From assembly GCF_000967545.1 (NCBI RefSeq), contig NZ_JXXV01000014.1:62001-126000 (forward strand): a stretch of DNA of 64,000 nt, written 5' to 3'. The translations under genes were made by a program, and so were the position numbers. This stretch comes from Vibrio galatheae (lineage in GTDB: Bacteria; Pseudomonadota; Gammaproteobacteria; Enterobacterales; Vibrionaceae). Position 1 is the first letter of the stretch, and every line of letters begins with the position of its first letter. The notes below the pieces were generated by a model, which saw only the letters and a list, made by a program, of their open reading frames with translations, had not been told where the DNA came from and did no database searches. Below, piece by piece: positions 39,171-48,452 of this stretch.

Positions 39171-39941
39171 ATGTATCGATTGTATTGGGTTGCATTTTGT
39201 AGCCTATTGGGGAAAGAAGTCACCCGTTTTACCCGTATTTGGGTTCAGACTTTGGTGCCACCCGCGATTACCATGACGCTGTATTTCATCATCTTCGGTA
39301 ACTTGATTGGCTCGAGAATCGGTCAGATGAACGGTTTTAGCTATATGGAGTACATCGTACCGGGTTTGATTATGATGTCGGTGATCACTAGCTCGTACTC
39401 GAATGTTGCGTCATCATTTTTCAGTGCTAAGTTGCAAAAAAATATCGAAGAACTCTTAGTTGCACCTGTGCCTAACTACGTGATTATCGCTGGGTATGTG
39501 ATGGGGGGAGTGACACGTGGTCTGTTGGTTGGCACTATCGTTACTATTGTTTCTTTGTTGTTTGTTGATCTGCAAGTTGATCATTGGGGAATCATTATCG
39601 CCACTGTGTTTATGACTTCGGTGGTGTTTGCGCTTGGTGGATTGATCAACGCGGTTTACGCCAAAACGTTTGATGATATCTCTATTATTCCGACCTTTGT
39701 TCTCACTCCATTGACCTACTTAGGCGGTGTGTTTTATTCGATCAGCTTGTTACCTGAATTCTGGCAAGGCGTGTCAAAAATCAACCCGATTGTCTATATG
39801 GTGAATGCATTCCGTTATGGCTTCTTGGGGGTATCTGATGTCGGTATCGTTACTTCTTTTGGTGTCTTGAGTGTATTTGTTGTTGTGCTTTATGCGCTTG
39901 CACACTACTTGGTCACTAAAGGGATTGGCTTAAGGAGTTAG
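39171..39941 (+). CDS. yadH: ABC exporter permease, YadH-like (ABC-2 family)
   Basis: 256-residue ABC-2 type permease with six membrane helices and LTYLGGVFYSISLLP near residue 180. The start MYRLYWVAFCSLLGKEVTRF at 39171 is preferred; an upstream in-frame start at 39138 would overlap the ATPase gene by 32 nt. The gene is 1 nt from yadG and convergent with panC. Confidence 0.92.
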   Translation: MYRLYWVAFCSLLGKEVTRFTRIWVQTLVPPAITMTLYFIIFGNLIGSRIGQMNGFSYMEYIVPGLIMMSVITSSYSNVASSFFSAKLQKNIEELLVAPVPNYVIIAGYVMGGVTRGLLVGTIVTIVSLLFVDLQVDHWGIIIATVFMTSVVFALGGLINAVYAKTFDDISIIPTFVLTPLTYLGGVFYSISLLPEFWQGVSKINPIVYMVNAFRYGFLGVSDVGIVTSFGVLSVFVVVLYALAHYLVTKGIGLRS

Positions 39942-39966
39942 TTGTAGATTTCCTGGCAACAAACAA

Positions 39967-39995
39967 AAAGGCTTGGTGCGCAACACCAAGCCTTT
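39967..39995. terminator. Bidirectional terminator between yadH and panC
   Basis: AAAGGCTTGGTG and CACCAAGCCTTT form a 12-bp stem with loop CGCAA, with A- and T-rich sequence on both sides. Confidence 0.88.
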
Positions 39996-40013
39996 GTTAT
40001 TTATGCTTCTTTG

Positions 40014-40916
40014 TTAGTCAGCGCTTTCTGATGAGACTTCGCTGTTTACGTCATCTTTGGACTCTACTGCCATCTCAACCACCTGATTGTCGATAAGACG
40101 CGCTTTGCCTAAGAAAGCCGACATAAGTATCACTACCTGGCTGCTGTCTGCGGTAATCGCTTGTAGGGTGCGTGCATCGCGAATAAAAATCTCGTCTGGT
40201 TGCAAACCTGCGGCGCGAAGCTGATCACTGGCATCTTCTATTACAGAGGCATAGTCATCACGTCCACCACGAATGGCGCTGCTGATCCAACGCATAGTAC
40301 GAGCGAGCACAGGCGCTCTTTGACGTTCATCTATGGTCAATAGTCCATTGCGTGAGCTCATGGCTAAACCGTCCATTTCACGCACGGTCGGTACGCCGAT
40401 GATTTCGATATCCATCGCTAGGTCTTCGGTCATCTTGCGGATAACCGCGAGCTGCTGAAAGTCTTTCTCACCAAAGCAGGCAACATCAGGTTGAACGATG
40501 TTAAATAGTTTGCTGACGACAGTGGCTACGCCGCGAAAGTGCCCCGGGCGAGATGCGCCTTCTAAGATGGTCGACAGCACAGGGACTTCAACGGATGTTT
40601 GGCTCTCTAATCCATTTGGGTAGATGATGTCAGGCGTTGGGGTGAAGACCAACTCAACGCCTTCACCACTGAGCTTATTTAGATCATCATCAAGCGTGCG
40701 CGGGTAGTTGTTGAGATCGTCTGCGCGCTCAAATTGCATTGGGTTGACAAAAATACTAACAATGACGATGTCCGCGTGCTCGCGCGCTTTACGTACCAGA
40801 GTTAAGTGGCCTTCATGGAGATTGCCCATTGTTGGCACAAACGCTACCTTACGTCCCTCACGCTTATACTGCTTAATTTGCTCTCTGAGAGCGGCAATTT
40901 CCGCAAAAGTTTGCAT
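40014..40916 (-). CDS. panC: Pantothenate synthetase PanC
   Basis: Condenses pantoate and beta-alanine with ATP to give pantothenate. The nucleotide-binding motif [14 protein letters not shown] is at about residues 28-41, and [27 protein letters not shown] and AMSSRNGLL follow. The C-terminus has an acidic extension ([15 protein letters not shown]), giving 300 residues against about 283 in E. coli. It follows panB by 11 nt. panD is not in the window, so beta-alanine must come from a gene elsewhere. Confidence 0.97.
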   Translation of the reverse strand: MQTFAEIAALREQIKQYKREGRKVAFVPTMGNLHEGHLTLVRKAREHADIVIVSIFVNPMQFERADDLNNYPRTLDDDLNKLSGEGVELVFTPTPDIIYPNGLESQTSVEVPVLSTILEGASRPGHFRGVATVVSKLFNIVQPDVACFGEKDFQQLAVIRKMTEDLAMDIEIIGVPTVREMDGLAMSSRNGLLTIDERQRAPVLARTMRWISSAIRGGRDDYASVIEDASDQLRAAGLQPDEIFIRDARTLQAITADSSQVVILMSAFLGKARLIDNQVVEMAVESKDDVNSEVSSESAD

Positions 40917-40927
40917 GACAGTGCTCC

Positions 40928-41722
40928 TTACGCGATCGTGTGTGCATCGTCTGGGAATGCACCGCTTTCAACATCTTGCTTGTATTTCGCCACAGCGCTG
41001 CGCATATCACCAGCTTCAGCAAGGAAGTTTTTCGAGAACTTTGGCATGTAATTGGCAGAAATTCCGAACATATCGTGCATAACTAGGATTTGACCATCGG
41101 TGACATTTCCTGCCCCAATACCAATTACTGGCACATCGCACACTTCAGTAACGCGTGCGGCGAGTTCTTTCGGCACACATTCAAGTAGCACAACCTGTGC
41201 GCCAGCTTCTTGCAATGCAAGTGCATCGCGAACAATACGATCTGCTTTGTCTTGTTCACGGCCTTGAACTTTGAAGCCACCAAAGATATTGACCGACTGT
41301 GGTGTTAGGCCTAAATGGGCACAAACCGGCACCGCTCGTTCAGTCAGCATTTTAACGGTGTCAACTAACCAGTCACCACCTTCAATTTTGACCATATTAG
41401 CACCCGCACGCATTAGCGCCGCAGCGTTCTCGCATGCTTGCTCTGGGGTGGCGTAACTCATGAATGGCATGTCGGCCATCAACAAACAGTTTGGGCTACC
41501 TGCACGAACACAACGCGTGTGGTAGGCAACTTCGTCTACCGTCACTGGTAGTGTCGACGATTCACCTTGCAGAACCATTCCCAACGAGTCACCAACAAGT
41601 AACACAGGCATCTCTTGGCTTTCGAAAAGCTGAGCGAAGCTTGCATCGTAAGCGGTAGAAGTCGCAAATTTACGGCCTTCTTGCTTCCATTTCATTAGGT
41701 CGTTGATAGAAATTTTTTTCAT
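40928..41722 (-). CDS. panB: 3-methyl-2-oxobutanoate hydroxymethyltransferase PanB
   Basis: First committed step of pantothenate synthesis: ketoisovalerate plus methylene-THF to ketopantoate. Metal-site motifs [14 protein letters not shown] and [10 protein letters not shown] and the catalytic glutamate segment [10 protein letters not shown] are present. The length is 264 residues. It follows folK by 22 nt; the folate and pantothenate link is direct because the enzyme uses a folate cofactor. Confidence 0.97.
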   Translation of the reverse strand: MKKISINDLMKWKQEGRKFATSTAYDASFAQLFESQEMPVLLVGDSLGMVLQGESSTLPVTVDEVAYHTRCVRAGSPNCLLMADMPFMSYATPEQACENAAALMRAGANMVKIEGGDWLVDTVKMLTERAVPVCAHLGLTPQSVNIFGGFKVQGREQDKADRIVRDALALQEAGAQVVLLECVPKELAARVTEVCDVPVIGIGAGNVTDGQILVMHDMFGISANYMPKFSKNFLAEAGDMRSAVAKYKQDVESGAFPDDAHTIA

Positions 41723-41744
41723 GATTTTTCCTTACAGGAGTTGG

Positions 41745-42230
41745 CTATGATTGCCAAATACGCAGACCGTTTTTCTCAACGTCTTTGGTTAAGTCTTCCA
41801 GTCTGGTCCCACATGGGAGGGTTAAACTTGGTGCGATTTCTGCGAGCGGGTAGAGCACAAACTCACGCTGCTTCATTCCATAGTGAGGAATGACAAGGCG
41901 CTCGGAATCCATCACCTCATTGCCATAAAGAAGAATATCGAGATCGAGCGTTCTCGGCCCCCAGCGCTCTTCTTTACGGACGCGCCCTTGCTCTAGCTCA
42001 ATCGCTTGCGTGCAATCGAGCAGTTCAAGTGGCGTTAATTCTGTAGTTATTTCCACGACAGCATTGATGTAATCTGGCTGGTCTTGCGGTCCCATAGGTG
42101 TACTACTGTACAAAGAAGACGCACGCACAAATTGTGATTTTGGTAGCTGCTTTAACGCATCAATAGCTGCATTAGCCTGAGTGACAGGATCGCTAAGATT
42201 ACTGCCAACAGCGATAAATACCGTGATCAT
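41745..42230 (-). CDS. folK: HPPK FolK, canonical copy
   Basis: Typical 2-amino-4-hydroxy-6-hydroxymethyldihydropteridine pyrophosphokinase, 161 residues. It has IAVGSNLSDP at the start, YSSTPMGPQDQPDYINAVVE for pterin binding and RWGPRTLDLDILLYG, the signature with metal-binding aspartates. It starts on the pcnB stop with a 1-nt overlap (TAATG), so translation is coupled. The pcnB-folK-panB order is the E. coli order. A second HPPK gene sits next to folB at 525-1010. Confidence 0.97.
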   Translation of the reverse strand: MITVFIAVGSNLSDPVTQANAAIDALKQLPKSQFVRASSLYSSTPMGPQDQPDYINAVVEITTELTPLELLDCTQAIELEQGRVRKEERWGPRTLDLDILLYGNEVMDSERLVIPHYGMKQREFVLYPLAEIAPSLTLPCGTRLEDLTKDVEKNGLRIWQS

Positions 42231-43585
42231 TATGATGCCTTCGGTTTTTTCTTACGCAAAGTTTTACGGCGTCGTGTTTTAGGTTGCCCTTCGCTTGCGT
42301 CGAGGTCAGCAACCATAGCTTGGCGCATATTGCGTCCAGCATTTTGGAAAACTTCCCACCACTTGGCGAGTTGCTGAGTGTCGCCTTGTTCAATTTCACC
42401 GCGCATTTCGAGGAAATCAAAGCCAGCACGGAACTTATTCAGTTCCATTAAGCGGAAGGCACGTTTGCCATTGCGGCGTGGCATACGTAATTGCAGTTGC
42501 CAGATTTCGCGGATGGTTGCGGTGTGGCGACGCGGAATCGCAATGGTACGAACCTGATCGTCAAGAATATAGTTACTCGCTTCCATAATGGCGTCATAGA
42601 AAGAGAGCTTGCGCGTCTCCATCAGTAACTTGGCTTTTTCTTGTAATGGATACCACAGCATGGCGGCAAACATGAAGGCAGGGTTGATTCGCTTGCCTTC
42701 TTCGATACGCTGATCGGTAGAATCAAGAACCAAATCAAGCATTTGCTCGGTTGGCGATGAATAATCTTCGGTGAAGAATTCAGCGATGGTCGGGAACAAT
42801 TGCTGGAACAAGTTGTATTCGCGCATCAGGTGGTAGGTTTCAAGTCCATACCCTGACTGGAGCATCTTCAATGATTCTTCATACAGGCGTGCTGGTGGAA
42901 TATCTTGCAATAAGGTCGCGAGCTCTTCTATCGGCTCAGCGGTGTCTTCTTCAATATCGAAGTCGAGCTTAATGGCAAAACGTATCGCACGCAGCATTCG
43001 TACCGGATCCTCACGATAGCGCGTATCTGGATCGCCGATCAGACGGATGAGCTTGTCTTCTAGGTCATCAATACCGCCAGCGTAGTCGTGGATCGAGTAG
43101 TCGCCGATGTTGTAGTACATTGCATTGACGGTAAAGTCTCGACGCTCTGCATCTTCATCTATTGTGCCGTATACGTTATCACGTAGCAGCATGCCTTCTT
43201 TCGATTGCTGAGAGACATTCTTACTCGGTTCTTGGTGGTGACCACGGAACGTGGCAACTTCGATGATATCGCGGCCAAACATAATGTGAGCGAGACGGAA
43301 GCGACGGCCAATCAGGCGACAGTTTTTAAATAGCTGTCTAATTTGCTCAGGTGTGGCATTGGTCGCGATGTCGAAGTCTTTTGGCGCTTGGCCAAGGAGT
43401 AAGTCTCGCACGCCACCGCCAACAAGGTAGGCGTCAAAGCCTGCACCATGAAGACGGTATAGCACCTTCAATGCATTATCACTGATTTTCTTGCGCGAGA
43501 TGTTATGCTCTTGGCGAGTAATAATATTTAAAGCGAGCTCAGTAATGACTGGAGCTTCGCTTGGTGTACAGTCGTTTTTATTCAT
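42230..43585 (-). CDS. pcnB: Poly(A) polymerase I PcnB
   Basis: Adds poly(A) tails to RNA 3' ends, which promotes decay and controls plasmid copy number. The nucleotidyltransferase motif is GGGVRDLLLGQAPKDFD; RRDFTVNAM and RFAIKL follow, with a basic C-terminal tail (KTRRRKTLRKKKPK). The start ATG at 43585 (MNKNDCTPSE) gives 451 residues. A TTG at 43615 would add ten residues. E. coli pcnB is known for a non-ATG start, so the N-terminus is not certain. Confidence 0.95.
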   Translation of the reverse strand: MNKNDCTPSEAPVITELALNIITRQEHNISRKKISDNALKVLYRLHGAGFDAYLVGGGVRDLLLGQAPKDFDIATNATPEQIRQLFKNCRLIGRRFRLAHIMFGRDIIEVATFRGHHQEPSKNVSQQSKEGMLLRDNVYGTIDEDAERRDFTVNAMYYNIGDYSIHDYAGGIDDLEDKLIRLIGDPDTRYREDPVRMLRAIRFAIKLDFDIEEDTAEPIEELATLLQDIPPARLYEESLKMLQSGYGLETYHLMREYNLFQQLFPTIAEFFTEDYSSPTEQMLDLVLDSTDQRIEEGKRINPAFMFAAMLWYPLQEKAKLLMETRKLSFYDAIMEASNYILDDQVRTIAIPRRHTATIREIWQLQLRMPRRNGKRAFRLMELNKFRAGFDFLEMRGEIEQGDTQQLAKWWEVFQNAGRNMRQAMVADLDASEGQPKTRRRKTLRKKKPKAS

Positions 43586-43673
43586 GTGCTTCTGGCAATA
43601 ATTGGTTTTAACCAAGCTTGCTTGAGTTTAATTTTCTAGGCCCGCTAGGGGCGAATTTGCGGCTAATGATAGC

Positions 43674-44564
43674 TTACAGCGAGCGGTTTGAGAATATTGG
43701 TGTGATCTCAGTCGCTGCTGGCAACTGTTCAACATGCCAATTCTCCACGCCCCACGCAATGATTTCACTCACGCTTGCCTGATGAATTTCTTCCGTTATA
43801 TCAAATCCTAAGAACTGCATCGCGTCGAGCAAGGCGGGCTTAGGATTGTCATTGTCTATCGCTTTGGCGTGGTTTTGTTTGGACAACTTGTGACCAGTTT
43901 TATCAAGCGCTAACGGCAGGTGCAAATATTTTACCTCTGTTTTCGCGAGCATATGATATAGGCTAATTTGTCTACCTGTTGGCTCGATTAAATCTGCACC
44001 GCGAACCACTTCAGTAACGCCTTGGTCTATGTCGTCCAATACTACCGCAAGGTTGTAAGCAAATAATCCATCACGACGTTTTATAATAAAATCTTCATCT
44101 GCCAGAGAGGTAGGGATAGTCAGTGTACCATGGCGTTGATCTTCAAACTGATAGATGGGGTGAGTCATACGCAAGCGAATCGCACATTGTGACTCATTGG
44201 TTAAGTGAAGATTGCGACAGGTTCCTCTATAGAAACCGCCCAATGCTTTGATCTGCTTGCGCGTACATTGGCAGTAATAAGCCTGCCCTGAAGCCAGCCA
44301 ACGATCAATTTGATTCTGGTACAGCTCATGTCGCTCGCTCTGATAAACCACCTCACCATCCCAATGTAAGTGGTAGGCGTCCAGCGTTTTAAGGATCAAA
44401 TCTGCAGCCCCCGGCATTTCACGTGGAGGATCTAAATCTTCAATTCGGACTAACCACTGTCCTTGATGAGCTTTAGCTTGAAAATAACTGCCTAATGCCG
44501 CCACCAAAGAACCAAAATGCAGCGGACCTGATGGAGATGGAGCGAAGCGACCAATATAACTCAT
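43674..44564 (-). CDS. gluQ: Glutamyl-Q tRNA(Asp) synthetase GluQ
   Basis: Truncated paralogue of glutamyl-tRNA synthetase that charges queuosine 34 of tRNA(Asp) with glutamate. It has the HIGH-like motif [10 protein letters not shown] near residue 12, a zinc site CQCTRKQ ... CRNL, and the KMSKS-like KLSKQNH. It lacks the anticodon-binding domain, as expected, and has 296 residues. Lies downstream of dksA, as in E. coli, but a terminator separates the two here. Confidence 0.95.
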   Translation of the reverse strand: MSYIGRFAPSPSGPLHFGSLVAALGSYFQAKAHQGQWLVRIEDLDPPREMPGAADLILKTLDAYHLHWDGEVVYQSERHELYQNQIDRWLASGQAYYCQCTRKQIKALGGFYRGTCRNLHLTNESQCAIRLRMTHPIYQFEDQRHGTLTIPTSLADEDFIIKRRDGLFAYNLAVVLDDIDQGVTEVVRGADLIEPTGRQISLYHMLAKTEVKYLHLPLALDKTGHKLSKQNHAKAIDNDNPKPALLDAMQFLGFDITEEIHQASVSEIIAWGVENWHVEQLPAATEITPIFSNRSL

Positions 44565-44587
44565 GCGATATTTATGTTGTGTAACAA

Positions 44588-44615
44588 ACCAAAAAGGGAG
44601 CGATAGCTCCCTTCA
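44588..44615 (-). terminator. dksA terminator
   Basis: Minus strand: AAGGGAGC and GCTCCCTT pair over TATC, followed by TTTGG. It lies about 20 nt after the dksA stop. Confidence 0.82.
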
Positions 44616-44636
44616 GTAGTCATTGCTAAGGTGTGT

Positions 44637-45083
44637 TTAACCTTGCATTTGCTTTTCTTTGATTTCTGCAAGTGTTTTACAGTCAATACAAAGATCAGCG
44701 GTTGGACGGGCTTCCAAACGACGAATGCCAATCTCCACACCACAAGACTCACAGAAGCCGAAGTCGTCTTCTTCAATCTTGTTGAGTGTCTTTTCAATTT
44801 TCTTAATCAGACGACGTTCACGGTCGCGATTACGTAGCTCTAAGCTGAATTCTTCCTCTTGCGAAGCACGGTCAACAGGATCTGGAAAGTTTGCTGCTTC
44901 GTCTTGCATGTGGTGAACAGTACGATCAACTTCTTCCCTGAGCTGGTTGCGCCATGCTGCTAGAATTTTTGTAAAATGAGCCATTTGCTCAGGTGACATG
45001 TATTCTTCACCTGGCTTCTCTTGATAAGGCTCAACCCCTGCAATGGCTAGGATGCCTAGCGCTTTTTTCTTTGAGTCTGGCAT
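44637..45083 (-). CDS. dksA: RNA polymerase-binding transcription factor DksA
   Basis: Binds the secondary channel of RNA polymerase and works with ppGpp in the stringent response. It has a long coiled coil with acidic tip residues (D68 and D71 in DPVD) and a four-cysteine zinc finger, C111-C114 and C132-C135. The 148-residue length is standard. Transcribed after sfsA on the same strand, with 139 nt between. Confidence 0.98.
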   Translation of the reverse strand: MPDSKKKALGILAIAGVEPYQEKPGEEYMSPEQMAHFTKILAAWRNQLREEVDRTVHHMQDEAANFPDPVDRASQEEEFSLELRNRDRERRLIKKIEKTLNKIEEDDFGFCESCGVEIGIRRLEARPTADLCIDCKTLAEIKEKQMQG

Positions 45084-45222
45084 GCAGCATCTCCTACTAA
45101 CACCTAGTCAACTGCGCTCGCAGTTTGTTTTAAGGCGGGTATCTATAGCAAAAAGAATCTTTGGAGGCAAATACTTGAGAGTAATCTTATTGTCATTGTG
45201 AAGGTGACATCATTTTTAGCGC

Positions 45223-45936
45223 TTAATGGCTAAATTCAATCGCCTTGACCAGTTTAATCTCTTCGCTTGAAAGCTCTGCTTTGTAGCACAGTACTTCCAC
45301 TCCTCGTTCTTGAGCGTATTTCAGTAATTGTGAATAATTGGCGTCTATATGGAGTGCTGGAGAGACTTTTTCAATCCCTGAATGTAAAACAGTGAATAAA
45401 AGTACCGCTCTGCTTCCAGATTGCGCCATTTCTGTGAGCTCTCGCAAATGCTTCTGTCCCCTTGTGGTGACCGCATCAGGGAAATACCCTTGGCCTTCTC
45501 TTTCCTCATCTAATAAGGTAACGCTCTTTACCTCTATATAGCATTTTGGTCTATTTTCTGATTTGAGCAAGATATCAATCCGGCTGTTTTCTTTGCCATA
45601 TTTTACTTCTGTCTGTAACTGTTCATACCCTTGCAACTCGCTAATAACGCCGGACTCAATTGCTTCTACGGCCAGTTGATTCGCTCGTGCCGTATTAATA
45701 CAAATTTTATCACCTTGGCTGGTTTGGGTTAATTCCCAACTATTCGGGTACTTGCGCTTTGGGTTGTCAGAGGTTGAGTACCACACTTTATTTCCGGGCG
45801 TTGCGCAGCCAGTCATTGCGCCAGTGTTGGCGCAATGTATGGTTCGTTCACTGTCATCATCGAGGGTGATATCGGCAAGGAATCGCTTATAGCGTTTAAT
45901 CAGAATAGCTGAGTCTAGTGGGGGAGTGAACTTCAT
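45223..45936 (-). CDS. sfsA: Sugar fermentation stimulation protein SfsA
   Basis: DNA-binding or nuclease-like protein of uncertain role, named for a maltose phenotype in E. coli. 237 residues from the ATG at 45936 ([22 protein letters not shown]). Extended in-frame starts further upstream would run into the hrpB leader. [11 protein letters not shown] and YIEVKSVTL are family motifs; the latter resembles a PD-(D/E)XK nuclease core. Divergent from hrpB across 62 nt. Confidence 0.92.
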   Translation of the reverse strand: MKFTPPLDSAILIKRYKRFLADITLDDDSERTIHCANTGAMTGCATPGNKVWYSTSDNPKRKYPNSWELTQTSQGDKICINTARANQLAVEAIESGVISELQGYEQLQTEVKYGKENSRIDILLKSENRPKCYIEVKSVTLLDEEREGQGYFPDAVTTRGQKHLRELTEMAQSGSRAVLLFTVLHSGIEKVSPALHIDANYSQLLKYAQERGVEVLCYKAELSSEEIKLVKAIEFSH

Positions 45937-45998
45937 TTGGGACTCATTACTGTTTTTATGTACAATGGTTGCCAACATTACACCACAAGGTTTCCCCA

Positions 45999-48452
45999 TT
46001 GTCACAACTGCCTATTGAAGGCGTGATGCCAGCGCTACTTTCTGGTGTTCGCTCTTGTTCTCAATTGATCCTAAAAGCGGCACCCGGTGCGGGTAAGTCG
46101 ACCTACTTCCCGCTACAGTTGCTCACTCAGCAAGTCGTTGAGGGCAAGATCATTATGCTCGAACCTAGGCGACTTGCAGCGCGTAATATAGCCCGTTATC
46201 TCGCCATGCAGTTGGGTGAAAGTGTTGGGCAAACCGTCGGCTATCGAGTCCGTGGTGAGAATAAAACCAGCGCAAAGACTCAATTGGAAATCGTCACCGA
46301 AGGGGTGCTGACCCGGATGATTCAAGCGGATCCAGAATTAACGGGTGTTGATTTGATCATCTTTGATGAGTTCCATGAGCGCAGTATTCATGCCGATACC
46401 GCGTTAGCGTTTTGCTTGGAAATTCAAGAAGCCTTGCGTGACGATCTTAAGTTGATCGTGATGTCAGCGACTCTTGAACAAGCGGCCTTATCTTGTCTGT
46501 TGCCCCAAGCAAAATTTGTCGAGTCGCGCGGGCGCAGTTTTCCGGTTGAATATCGTTATCTTGCGCCAAAGCCGAATGAAAGATTAGAAGACCAGATGGC
46601 AAAGCAAATTTGCTCGCTAATGCAACACGAGCCGGGTTCTCTGCTGGCGTTTCTTCCCGGTGTCGCGGCAATTAAGCGTGTTGCCGAGCGTTTGCAGCAT
46701 CTCGCTGATGATATTCAAGTTTGTCCTTTGTATGGGCAGTTGGAGTTCTCTCAGCAGCAGAAGGCAATCCAACCAGCAACGGATGGCCAGCGCAAAGTTG
46801 TGCTGGCGACTAACATTGCCGAGACCTCGTTAACCATAGAAGGTATCCGTCTTGTCGTAGACTCCGGCTATGAAAGGGTGGCGAAATTTGATCTCAACAG
46901 TGGGGTGACTCGTCTCGAACAAACGCGCATTGCTCAATCTTCAGCAGAGCAGCGAGCAGGGCGCGCAGGTCGAATAGAGCCCGGCATCTGCGTTCGTTTG
47001 TACTCGCAAGCTCAGCTCTCTCAGCAGCCTTATACACCTCAGCCAGAAATATTGCATTGTGATTTATCGGGATTGGTACTAGAGCTTGCTCAGTGGGGAG
47101 CACATGATCCTGCGGATTTAAACTGGCTTGATGTTCCACCAAGCAGCGCGATTAATCAGGCGAAAGCATTGCTGGTGCAACTTGGTTTACTTGATAACAA
47201 AGGTCAACTTAGCGAAATAGGCCATTTAGCTGCGCGGCTAGGGTTAGGACCAAGAGCGAGTGCTATGTTGGCAAAAGCGCAAGGAGCGATAACGACAGCC
47301 GCCGTTCTCGTTTCAATGCTTGAGGAGCCAGAACGCAACACCCTAGACTTTATGCACAGTGTTCTAAGGCTAAAACAAGGCAAACATAGCCAGCAGAAAA
47401 GGGTGATAGAGCGCGCTAAGAGTATTGCCAAACGTTTGGAACGCTCATTTAATTTGTCACAACTAGATGAATCTAAAGTGTCAACCTTGATGGCGATAGC
47501 CTTCCCAGACCGAATTGCTAAGGCTCGCGTTAATCAGCATGGTCGCTTCTTACTGGCGAATGGCCACGGAGCTGAAGTGAACGACAGCGAAAGGCTCGCC
47601 ACGAGCGACTATTTGGTGGTACTGGATCTAATGCGCACGCAATCTGACTCGTCACAAATATTTAGTGCATTGGAGTTAGATATCACCGATTTACAACGGC
47701 AATTTCCACACTTGTTTACTCAACAGGACAGTGTCGATTGGGATGAAAAAAAAGGACGATTGGTCGCAGAACAACAAACGCGCATCGGTCATTTGGTGAT
47801 TGAAAGAAAAGCGCTCCCTGAGCCTCCTAGCGAAAAAATGACACAAGCTTTACTCAATTTCGTTCAGCGCAAAGGCCTTTCCGTATTAAATTGGACGCCA
47901 AACAGTGTTGAACTGTTACAGCGTATGCGTTGTGGTCGAGAATGGTTGCCAGAACAAGATTGGCCTAGCTTGGATGATGGTGAGTTGCTGAGCAACCTGA
48001 GTCTGTGGCTGGAGCCCTATTTGAACGGGATAAACTCAGTCAAAGGGTTAGCCAATGTCAACTTGGAAGCAGTGTTACAAGCTTATCTTGGTTGGCCTCT
48101 CAATCAAGAGATCGATAAGTGGCTACCCACGCATTACCAACTGCCGACTGGGAGTAAAAAGAAAATACGTTACGAGCAAGGGCGAGAGCCGATACTTTCT
48201 GTTCGTATGCAAGAAATGTTCGGTGAAAAGGTGTCTCCACAGATTGCATTAGGCAGGAAGTGTTTAGTGTTAGAGCTGCTTTCACCAGCGCAAAGACCAC
48301 TTCAAGTGACGCGAGATCTGGCCAGCTTTTGGTCTGGCGCATACAAAGAAGTGCAAAAAGAGATGAAAGGGCGTTACCCAAAACACGTTTGGCCTGATGA
48401 TCCTGCCAATCATGTAGCGACGACAAAAACTAAGCGACAATTTAACTCATGA
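45999..48452 (+). CDS. hrpB: ATP-dependent helicase HrpB
   Basis: DEAH-box RNA helicase-like protein, 817 residues. Walker [15 protein letters not shown] as the DEAH box, SAT motif MSATLEQ and motif [10 protein letters not shown] are in order; HA2 and HrpB C-terminal domains follow. The TTG at 45999 is chosen because AAGG lies 8 nt upstream and the family protein begins with LPIEGV-like residues. A TTG at 45969 is the only longer option. The 3' end overlaps mrcB by 4 nt. The role in the cell is poorly known. Confidence 0.92.
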   Translation: MSQLPIEGVMPALLSGVRSCSQLILKAAPGAGKSTYFPLQLLTQQVVEGKIIMLEPRRLAARNIARYLAMQLGESVGQTVGYRVRGENKTSAKTQLEIVTEGVLTRMIQADPELTGVDLIIFDEFHERSIHADTALAFCLEIQEALRDDLKLIVMSATLEQAALSCLLPQAKFVESRGRSFPVEYRYLAPKPNERLEDQMAKQICSLMQHEPGSLLAFLPGVAAIKRVAERLQHLADDIQVCPLYGQLEFSQQQKAIQPATDGQRKVVLATNIAETSLTIEGIRLVVDSGYERVAKFDLNSGVTRLEQTRIAQSSAEQRAGRAGRIEPGICVRLYSQAQLSQQPYTPQPEILHCDLSGLVLELAQWGAHDPADLNWLDVPPSSAINQAKALLVQLGLLDNKGQLSEIGHLAARLGLGPRASAMLAKAQGAITTAAVLVSMLEEPERNTLDFMHSVLRLKQGKHSQQKRVIERAKSIAKRLERSFNLSQLDESKVSTLMAIAFPDRIAKARVNQHGRFLLANGHGAEVNDSERLATSDYLVVLDLMRTQSDSSQIFSALELDITDLQRQFPHLFTQQDSVDWDEKKGRLVAEQQTRIGHLVIERKALPEPPSEKMTQALLNFVQRKGLSVLNWTPNSVELLQRMRCGREWLPEQDWPSLDDGELLSNLSLWLEPYLNGINSVKGLANVNLEAVLQAYLGWPLNQEIDKWLPTHYQLPTGSKKKIRYEQGREPILSVRMQEMFGEKVSPQIALGRKCLVLELLSPAQRPLQVTRDLASFWSGAYKEVQKEMKGRYPKHVWPDDPANHVATTKTKRQFNS

